Source: Trichoderma breve
Lineage: Eukaryota; Ascomycota; Sordariomycetes; Hypocreales; Hypocreaceae
DNA length: 64,000 nt
Assembly: GCF_028502605.1 (NCBI RefSeq)
Contig: NC_079234.1
Location: forward strand, 1,612,001 to 1,676,000
Direction: 5' to 3'
Shown here: positions 57,401-64,000 of the stretch, piece after piece
Numbering within the stretch: position 1 is the stretch's first letter
How the letters are laid out: each line of letters starts with the position of its first letter
Notes under the pieces: model-generated
The model's database searches: none
The model's input: the letters and a program-made list of their open reading frames with translations, nothing else
Told to the model about the DNA's origin: nothing
Made by a program: the position numbers and the translations under genes

Positions 57401-58401
57401 TTCGTTTGGACCGCTTTTACAAGGCACTATACTGCTATTGAGCTTTTTACATGTGAGTTACAACGGATAACATACGTGAGCGAGTATGATACCGCCAAAG
57501 CTGTGTGCGATGAAGAAGAGCGGTCGCTGCCTTAGCTAGAGCGGTGCATTTATTAGCCTCCGATTCATTCTCTTATGACAGCATGTTGAAATAGAGCTTA
57601 CCTCCTCTGTGTTCCGGATTTTCTTGAGTGCCTCCATTAGCCCCCGGCTATAGTCCATAATGGTGTCGATTCCACGAGCTGAGAGCTTCGAGTTGTAACC
57701 ATAAGTCATCGTGCGACAGTAGGGCAAGTCTTTAGACAGGAAATGGCGCAACCACATCCGCCCAAGGTTTCCCTTACCCCTCCACGAGCCATATGCATGT
57801 CCATCGAGACCGGTGATGGCGATTATACTGCGACCCAGTGGATTAGCGTTAGGGCTGCGCACAGGAACAGCAAGAGCAGACTGCACCATTAACGAAATGT
57901 CACATACTCTGCGGTAACTGGCTTGTCTGCTTTGGGGGTGTAGAGCTGTGTAAACCCAAAGAAATGTTGGTCAAAATTTATATCCACATCACCCATCTCA
58001 ACCTGCCAATCTTCCAGAGGGTTCGCGTCTAGCTCGGACAAGAAATCGGGAACTCTGCCGCCAAACTCCACTAACGCAACCGTCTCCTGCTTATTGTTGG
58101 AGCAAGATGGCACGATGCTTGCGGTGACTTTTGATTGTGACTGTTCTTCACCCTTTAATAGGTTTTTGCAGATGAAATCCACCAACGCATCGTTCGTCTG
58201 CGAGGCCAGGAGGCCAGTAACGCGAAAAACAAGGTTCTTTTGCCTAGTAACCACCCGCGAAGAGTCGATCTGTAGTCGAGAGGTGGCAGTTGCGGGCGCT
58301 TGGGTATTGGATGAATTCCGAAATGTCTCGGCAGCGTTCGGTGTGGCCACTCCCTCGCGGGATGGACGGTGGCCCATGTTCCGGCGTCTCACGGCTGGCA
58401 T
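54437..58401 (-). CDS. NOD-like receptor: alpha/beta hydrolase (SesB-like), NB-ARC, TPR
   Basis: Seven exons: 58401-57908, 57854-57602, 57526-57476, 57426-57136, 57084-56856, 56718-56529 and 56480-54437. All phases agree, giving 1183 residues from the ATG of MPAVRRRNMG. After a 165-residue N-terminal region comes an alpha/beta hydrolase: IIAITGLDGHAYGSW and nucleophile IAHSFGGI (Ser258). NB-ARC follows: Walker A GLGGTGKT (499-506), built by splicing, and Walker B-like WLMIIDNADD. The C-terminus has kinesin-light-chain-type TPRs of 42 residues (RWKEAEDLN..., LGADHPDTLTS...), some identical. This is the layout of fungal NLRs in heterokaryon incompatibility and non-self response, with the hydrolase as effector and the TPRs as sensor. 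The intron inside the Walker A codons is 48 bp, stop-free and in frame, so retention would insert 16 residues. Confidence 0.88.
54661..55290 (-). repeat. 126-bp coding tandem repeat (TPR units of the NLR)
   Basis: The landmark GATCCTC(G/A)GCCTCC recurs at 54661, 54787, 54913, 55039 and 55165: five starts exactly 126 bp (42 codons) apart. The stretch after 54661 and the one after 54787 are identical base for base over a full unit. The next differs at a handful of positions, and outer units are more diverged. This is the pattern of recent duplication or gene conversion. Confidence 0.92.
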
Positions 58402-58757
58402 CGTGTAATTCGTAATCTTACTCGTGTTCACAGACTCGGCTATCAGCCAATGCGGCGCCTATGGCATGTCAAGCAGATAGAGAATGGGATCCATGGATGA
58501 TAATCAACGAGAAAAGGGAGTATTAAGAAAACTACAAGACGCGGGGGGGAGCAATAAGGCGTCAGGCTGCTTCATGCGGCTGAAATTGGTTGCAACCAAT
58601 GATAGCCCAGAGTAAGGCCTAAGTAGAATATCGACGACAAAAGAGGCACTGGGGAGATACACGTCTGATATAGAACGGTCCGTTCCTAGCGTTCTTTTAC
58701 ACCTTGAATTAATACATATATTAGTATCAATGAGATGGCGGAAAAGGCCTTGTAGCT

Positions 58758-58856
58758 TCAATCGTCGACATTGAGCTGTACGGCGGTCCAGCAGCGAACA
58801 GATTTAACCATCTCGTTAGCCGACAAGCCGCTTTGAATCATGGCTTCGATCTGATT
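58758..58856 (-). mobile_element. Fragment of a Tc1/mariner-type transposase helix-turn-helix
   Basis: The minus strand encodes NQIEAMIQSGLSANEMVKSV, ending at a TGA after about 32 codons. This resembles the N-terminal helix-turn-helix of fungal IS630/Tc1-mariner transposases (pattern I-x-x-G-L-S-x-x-E-I-A-x-x-V-x-C-S-x-R-T-V). No catalytic DDE region or terminal inverted repeats were found nearby, so only a decayed fragment remains. Confidence 0.4.
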
Positions 58857-59115
58857 CTATTGGGAGAGAGTAATATTGAACAACTGTGACATCTTCAATG
58901 GCAAGGTCTGTATTTAGTTGTTACATGTATAGATAATCTTCAACTTTAAGTACCGTAAGTAAGTTGCTAGTGTTTCTCCATAGACAAGCCCCAGTTTAAT
59001 TGATTGCTGATGGTATGAATTGACTCAGCGGCAAGCAGCTGCGTGTATTGATGCCGTCGATCCGCCGCTATCGTTAGAGCTATAACGCTGGCCGTAATAG
59101 CTGCCGCCGCCTTTG

Positions 59116-59157
59116 AGACTGAGACCGAACCCGAGCCCGAGACCGAGCCCGAGACCC
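59116..59157 (+). repeat. Short low-complexity repeat (GAGACC/GAGCCC hexamers)
   Basis: Alternating GAGAC(T/C), GA(A/G)CCC and GAGCCC units produce a Glu-Thr/Glu-Pro reading. The frame is open for only about 60 codons with no start, so it is not called as a gene. Confidence 0.55.
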
Positions 59158-59467
59158 AATCTAAGGCTGAGGAAGTCATTAAAGTCATCCCGGCCGCCTA
59201 GATCAAAGAAGACGAGCCGGATGAGCTATCCAGTCCGTAAGAGGTGTATTCGCGGCTTCTTGGTCGCTGACGTGCACTTTCTCACGCTACGAGTCCCCAT
59301 TGCGCGTGCTAGCAGCTTCGGATTTCTCGTGAATTATAGACCGAACCAAGTATTTATTCCCAACTTTGCACTCTTAAACCACAACCCCAATCTGTCTTTT
59401 CCTTTATAAACTAAGTAAATTGAAGTTCTGCTAGTATACAATATTTTAAAAAAGCAACAACGACATC

Positions 59468-60154
59468 ATGGAACACATCACAATCATTCCATTCTCACCC
59501 TCTCAACACACTCATCTAATCCCCGCCATCATCCAAATGCACATTGATTGCATCCAATCCGACGGCGCTCTCCTACGCTTCCACCCACCCTTTACTCCCG
59601 AAAAAGTTCAAAAGATGGAAACTTTCTGGAATGAACGCCTCTCTCAAATATCTACCGGCCGTCGCATCACCCTGATTGCTCTGGTATCACCAGACGGCAA
59701 AGACCAGGGTGATGTAGCCGGCATCATAGAGCTAGGCATGCCGGAAGCAGACACAGGTCCTTTCCGAGGCGACGTCGAGATGCTCATGGTGTCGCCAAAT
59801 TATCGACGCAGAGGCATAGCTAATAAACTACTCAATGAACTGGAAGAAATCGCAAAAGAAAAGAAAAGGACACTGCTGGTGAGTTGTGAAGACGTGTATT
59901 TTCGTAACCGGGGCTAACATGTACGCAGCAACTAGGGACAGACGTTGGCTCCACGGCGGAAAAATATGTATATCCTCGCCTAGGATATGTTCTTGTATGT
60001 TCTCTTCTGCATCTTCTTGATCCTTTTATTGTGACTGACTTACTTACTCTTGCCTTTACAGATAGGAACTGTCCCCAACTATGGCATCTCGCCTCGGGAC
60101 GGCTCGCTGAAAGACGGTGCTTTCTTTTACAAGCAGCTGGCTCCAATTTGCTAG
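59468..60154 (+). CDS. GNAT-family N-acetyltransferase
   Basis: Three exons (59468-59878, 59929-59994, 60062-60154) give 189 residues, typical for GNAT. The acetyl-CoA site is VEMLMVSPNYRRRGIANKLL (about residues 102-123), with the R-R-x-x-G-x-A turn. The downstream exons restore TDVGSTAEKYVYPRLGYVLIGTVP, the usual beta6-beta7 end of the fold, where the Tyr often acts as general acid. Without splicing the protein would stop at about 150 residues. The acceptor substrate is unknown; relatives include small-molecule and antibiotic-type acetyltransferases. It is in tandem with the FAD monooxygenase gene 766 bp downstream. Confidence 0.9.
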
Positions 60155-60494
60155 TTAGATACTGCATGGTTATGATTTTACATAGACTTGATGATTACAT
60201 TTCTACATAGATTTAAATTCTTAAAAGAGATCACTTGTAAAACCACATCAACTAATCTTGTGAATAACATCATGCGCTGTTACGCCACTGTGCACGCACC
60301 AACCAATACACCAAAGATAAGACTCAATTCCATCTTCACCAATCCCATCAACCTTCTCAATTCCCCCTCCGGCTGTATCGGCAATACGAGCATCCTCCTT
60401 TTTCATCCTTCAAGCACCTCAAATCCTTCTGCTCTGCCACATTCAGACTCATTGGCTTCCTCGGCTCAAGGCGGCCTAATTCGTCTCCGAGACC

Positions 60495-60516
60495 ACCCCA
60501 CTCGGCCGAGTGGGGT
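60495..60516. promoter_or_regulatory. 22-bp perfect palindrome with CGGCCG centre
   Basis: Left arm ACCCCACTCGG (60495-60505) and right arm CCGAGTGGGGT (60506-60516) are exact reverse complements with no spacer. CGG triplets in dyad suggest a Zn2Cys6-type operator, and CCCCAC/GTGGGG could also bind C2H2 regulators. It is about 405 bp upstream of the monooxygenase. Confidence 0.45.
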
Positions 60517-60652
60517 CAAGACCCGGCCGAGACGGGCACCAGCAGAAGCTGCCGAATTTCCTCGTGCCGACGTCCCTCCGGGTCCGATCGTGATATGCCG
60601 GGAGGACTCCCGATGGTTGTGAATGCCGGCTTTTGATTAGACGGCGGAGATA

Positions 60653-60689
60653 CGAAGGATTGTCTGCCTTGTTGAAGGCAAATCCTTCG
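60653..60689. repeat. Two-part hairpin (9-bp outer stem, 5-bp inner stem)
   Basis: CGAAGGATT (60653-60661) pairs with AATCCTTCG (60681-60689), and GCCTT (60666-60670) pairs with AAGGC (60675-60679) across a 4-nt loop. It is upstream of the TATA element, so a DNA role or a small mobile-element remnant is more likely than an mRNA role. Confidence 0.5.
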
Positions 60690-60920
60690 CAATATGGCGT
60701 CGAATAGACCGTGATACCACGTATATGCCGTGATGAAGGCAGGTCTGGTATATACGAATGTAAGTGGTATATATATCAGCCAGATCATCAAGCAGTTTGT
60801 TTCTCATCTTTATTATCATCACCATTCAAGCTCAGCAACACAAAAAGCAACATCATAACCTATCACCAAAACATCTCTCTTTATCCTTAACTTCCTACTA
60901 TAAATTAAAAATCCCAAGCC

Positions 60921-62153
60921 ATGGCCTCTCCATCAACCGGCGTTGCCATCATCGGCGCAGGCCTCTCCGGCCTCACCTTAGCCCTCGCCCTCCACCGCAA
61001 AAACATCCCCTGCATTCTCTACGAATCCCGCGAAGCTTCCCTCGACATCGGCGGCGCCATCATGCTCTCCCCCAACGCCCTCAAGATCCTCGACGCCCTA
61101 GGCGTCTACGCCAACATTGCCCCCCTGGGCTACCACTTTGAAGAGCTCTTCTTCCACTCCGATGACGACAAGCCCGTCGACAACTTCGAGTTCGGCTCCC
61201 AGGCCAAACACGCATACAAGGCCCTCCGCATCTACCGCTACGAGCTCATCAACGTCCTCGTCTCCATGGTCAGCGACGCCGGCATCCCCGTCCAGTACAA
61301 CAAGAAGTTCTCCCATGTCACCTCCGAGTCTTCCTCCTCTGTAACCTGGGCCTTTGCCGATGGATCCTCCGCCACCGCAAAGCTCCTCGTCGGCGCCGAC
61401 GGCATCCACTCTCGCGTCCGCAAGCACCTGTACCCAGACCTCGTCCCCAAGTTCACCAACATGATTGGCGTCACGGCCGCCGTGCCCCGCGCGCAGCTCC
61501 AGGCCGGACCCAACTACCCCCTGCCGGTCACCATCATGAGCCCCAAGCACGGCGCCTTTGTCATTGCCCCGCAGCGCGCCGACGGCTCGGAGGTCCTCAT
61601 CGGGAAGCAACGTCGTCTCCAGCAAGAGTACGACCGCGCTGGCTGGGACGAACTGATGGAAAACAAGTCCTGGTGCGTCGATTTCCTGCGCGAAGGAAGC
61701 GCCGACTTCCCCCCTATTGTGGCCAATGCCGTGACCGACATCCCGCTCAAGGGCATCAACCTGTGGCCGTTCTATCTCGTCCCCAAACTGGACACTTGGG
61801 CCCAGGGCCGCGTCGTCATCCTCGGCGACGCAGCTCACGCAATCCCTCCCACCGCCGGCCAAGGCGTGAACCAGGCCTTTGAAGACGTCTACACCTTTGC
61901 TGGTGTCATAGCCAGGGTACAGCAAATGAAGGAGTCCGAAGATGACAAACAGGATGCCTTGCGTATCGCCAAGGCGCTCAAGAACTGGCAGCTGGGACGA
62001 CAGGCTCGTGTGGACAGGGTGTTGGATCTGAACGACAAGCTGAACCAGAGACGTTTGCCGGATGCAGTCAAGGCTGGTAATTTTGAACCTTTTCACTTGG
62101 ACTGGCTATATGGTGTGGATTTTGAGCAATTGATTGCTGAGTGGGCGAATTGA
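60921..62153 (+). CDS. FAD-dependent monooxygenase, salicylate hydroxylase-like
   Basis: Single exon, 410 residues. The three class A flavoprotein monooxygenase motifs are present: GAGLSG in VAIIGAGLSGLTLALALH (Gly12-x-Gly14-x-x-Gly17), LVGADGIHSRVRKHLY (DG motif, about 161) and VILGDAAHAIPPTAGQGVNQ (GD motif, about 301). NAD(P)H-driven hydroxylation of an aromatic or polycyclic substrate is expected; many fungal members are tailoring enzymes or phenol-degrading hydroxylases. No C-terminal membrane helix. Codon use is strongly C-biased, unlike the AT-rich genes at the left of the window. The 332-codon antisense frame over it is a shadow. The promoter has a strong dyad and a TATA element. Substrate unknown. 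Confidence 0.93.
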   Translation: MASPSTGVAIIGAGLSGLTLALALHRKNIPCILYESREASLDIGGAIMLSPNALKILDALGVYANIAPLGYHFEELFFHSDDDKPVDNFEFGSQAKHAYKALRIYRYELINVLVSMVSDAGIPVQYNKKFSHVTSESSSSVTWAFADGSSATAKLLVGADGIHSRVRKHLYPDLVPKFTNMIGVTAAVPRAQLQAGPNYPLPVTIMSPKHGAFVIAPQRADGSEVLIGKQRRLQQEYDRAGWDELMENKSWCVDFLREGSADFPPIVANAVTDIPLKGINLWPFYLVPKLDTWAQGRVVILGDAAHAIPPTAGQGVNQAFEDVYTFAGVIARVQQMKESEDDKQDALRIAKALKNWQLGRQARVDRVLDLNDKLNQRRLPDAVKAGNFEPFHLDWLYGVDFEQLIAEWAN

Positions 62154-62677
62154 TGGACTCTAAAGCTGTTGTATCTATGTAGTTGAAGTTGATTTTTCTT
62201 TGTTTCCTTAAGTAGCACCCAAATTGCAAGCGAGATCTGTCAGCGTCCCGGAGTTAGTGTTGTGTGATAAACCCATGCTTTTCATGACAGGTAGGCCATG
62301 ATGATACAATCATCAGTCCCACAGCGACTGTAAATAAATCAGATTTGCACATTCCTAAATCAAGAGGCACATTGTTTAGAATCACATCTAGGGAGACCAT
62401 AATCAGTTCAGCCATGTGTGATCCCAACCCTGGAATGGCATCAATATTGGCGACTCCTATGGTCATATCACAATCCTGTTTGGCACGACGCAGCGATACG
62501 CACCTTGTGTCACTTTTGTAAGAACTTCGCATCACGTCATCATTTGAAGCATTATCTTTCTACACGTTCCCGGAGCAGGGTTACCAAGCGCCCAAGCCTC
62601 CCATTTTATAAACCCCATATTGAAAAAAGAAATGACAAGAAAAGACAATCCACGCTTCTAGTATTAACTCTAGTCAT
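62154..62677. other. Convergent intergenic spacer
   Basis: About 520 bp between the stop codons of the monooxygenase and the delta-COP gene. Only short open frames; nothing recognised. Confidence 0.5.
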
Positions 62678-64000
62678 CTACTCGACCAAATAGTTGTCCG
62701 CTGCGGACTTGACATCCTTTGAGAAAGTAACCTCCTCGTTTTCTTCAATCAGCGAAACGGAAGTGACCTGAGAACAAATATTAGCGACAAAGACTTTCAC
62801 CGGGCGCTCAAAATCAGCAGCAAACTTACATCAACATCCACAAATGGTGTTGTCTTGTTGAAACGAATAGTCATGGGGAAGAAGTCGTTTTCATCATTGG
62901 ATTCCGCTTCAAACTCAAACGATCCACTGGGGTTCTCATCATCGACTGAACCAATGTTCCACTCCAGTGTGTCTCCCGATACCTCGTAAGAGGCGTCGAA
63001 GCTAGAGACAACAGGCTCGCTTCCTTGGTAAGGAATAACGACACCGACATCTCGCAGGGCATCGCCGCCAGTCAGCTCGTACTCGACCGTGATGTTGTAC
63101 TTGTCGGAGTCCTTGTTAATCCAGACAGTGAACGTAATAGGACAAGCGCTTGCGTCGTCAGCCTTTGGTGAGGCTCTCCATCGTAGGAGTCCTACGCCTT
63201 GGTTGACTGGGAATCCTCGAGCCGCATTGCTCATTTGCAGAACCTTGGAGCTGTTGAAGAGGTTGCGGTCCACGTTGGGATGAGGGCGGAACTGGGCACC
63301 GTGGGAAGGAATAGCGTGCAGGCCGAGCTTAATCTTTGTTAGGCTGGGATCTGAAACTCGCAATGTCAAATCTCCGTTGATTGCAATAGAGTTGACTGCG
63401 CCTTCTCTTGAGAGCTTGGCGCTTATCGTCTCGGCAATTGTGACATGGATGGCATCACGGTCCAGCGTAGTTGAGATTCGCGATTCGGGCTCGGCGGCGG
63501 CAGCAGGTGTTGGCGTGATGAGAGGAGCGTCGTCAGCTCCAGCACCAAGGTCTCCTCGAACCTTTTCGAAAATGTCGGTCGTCTTTGACTTCTTGCCCAG
63601 CTGCATTCCCTTTGCCTTGAGGGTAGATGGCCTAGCGAATTGATTAGCACTATGGAGAGCAGGCAACAGGATCCAATATCACCCACTTGTTGAATGTCTT
63701 GTTCTTCTCAGCTTCGTATGAGTCGTATGCGCTGGCAGCAGGCTGGGAGGGAGGGGTATAGGTAGGATAGACGGGTGTTCGCGGGGCGGCAGGGCGGCCA
63801 CTTCTGGCGGACTCCTTGCGCTGCATCTCCAGCTGCTTCGCCTTGCGTTTCCGCTCCTCGGTAGCCTCAAGCTCTTTGTTCTGTCTCGGTGTAAGCAATT
63901 CAACTCGCCATGGTGACAGAGCAATTGGGTCCATACCCGTGCAATGATTTCCTGGATGCGCTCCTCATGACTCTCCATTTCCAAAAAGGTCCTGATCTGG
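62678..64000 (-). CDS. RET2: Coatomer subunit delta (delta-COP), 3' part; 5' end outside the window
   Basis: Delta-COP is a subunit of the COPI coat that returns cargo from Golgi to ER. Visible exons: 64000-63937 (open at the window end), 63880-63687, 63631-62830 and 62767-62678. They read HEERIQEIIAR|NKELEATEERKRKAKQLEMQRK, the delta-COP linker after the longin domain, then KGMQLGKKSKTTDIFEKVRGDLG and a mu-homology domain (LGLHAIPSHGAQFRPHPNVDRNLF, TVWINKDSDKYNITVEYEL). The last exon encodes SLIEENEEVTFSKDVKSAAD and the stop at 62678-62680. All junctions are in phase. About the first 180 residues (longin domain) should lie beyond base 64000. An essential single-copy housekeeping gene, useful as a synteny anchor. 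Confidence 0.95.

Larger units (their letters stand above)
58402..59467. other. Intergenic region with transposon debris
   Basis: About 1.07 kb upstream of the NLR. Contains a mariner-like helix-turn-helix fragment (58758-58856) and a Glu/Pro/Thr-coding low-complexity repeat (59116-59157), both listed separately. Confidence 0.5.
60155..60920. promoter_or_regulatory. Promoter region of the FAD monooxygenase with dyad elements
   Basis: About 765 bp. It holds a 22-bp perfect palindrome centred on CTCGGCCGAG (60495-60516), a second CCGGCCGA 5 bp on, a 37-bp two-part hairpin (60653-60689) and a TATATATAT element (60768-60776) about 145 bp upstream of the start codon. Confidence 0.5.

Noticed and set aside
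61098..62096. 332-codon open frame on the minus strand opposite the FAD monooxygenase
   Set aside because: Antisense shadow of a C-biased coding sequence; Gly/Val/Asp-rich with no motif.

Overview
The window reads as a filamentous ascomycete genome, most likely Hypocreales and probably Trichoderma or a close relative. Genes carry short introns (about 48-150 bp) with GTAAGT/GTGAGT-type donors and CTAAC/CTGAC branch sites. There are Zn2Cys6 regulators, a secreted GH18 chitinase, a large NLR and long gene-poor blocks. The genus is inference; the fungal assignment is secure. Exon coordinates were derived by hand from reading frame, splice consensus and conserved motifs.

Left edge (1-4338): a cytochrome P450 (cut by the window start), a GliI-like PLP enzyme and a GliN/TdiE-like methyltransferase. 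The last two are divergent and share a 464-bp promoter holding an exact TCGG-N3-CCGA site, the motif described for gliotoxin-type clusters. This looks like the edge of an epipolythiodioxopiperazine (ETP) cluster. Next come a DJ-1/Hsp31-like gene with a problematic splice junction, a 3.5-kb gene-free stretch, a short-chain dehydrogenase, and a TOXE-like bZIP/ankyrin ('bANK') regulator beside a gene desert of about 9 kb (14.1-23.25 kb).

Middle (23-38 kb): a four-exon Zn2Cys6 regulator, a conserved coiled-coil protein of unknown function, a second Zn2Cys6 regulator, an NmrA-like reductase, and three same-strand enzymes: a PaaK/F390-synthetase-like adenylating enzyme, a TauD-like Fe(II)/2-oxoglutarate dioxygenase and an ATP-grasp ligase. 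Together these look like a small biosynthetic locus with no NRPS or PKS.

Right half (38-64 kb): an intronless 1643-residue protein of unknown function, a phytanoyl-CoA dioxygenase-like enzyme, a GH18 chitinase with two C-terminal six-cysteine modules, an acyl-protein thioesterase with a membrane-anchor extension, a possible ADP-ribosyltransferase-fold protein, an NLR (alpha/beta hydrolase, NB-ARC, TPR) with nearly identical 126-bp repeats and a 48-bp stop-free intron inside its Walker A codons, transposon debris, a GNAT acetyltransferase, an FAD monooxygenase, and the 3' part of the delta-COP gene, cut by the window end.

No tRNA, rRNA or CRISPR was recognised. Several large antisense open frames are shadows of real genes.
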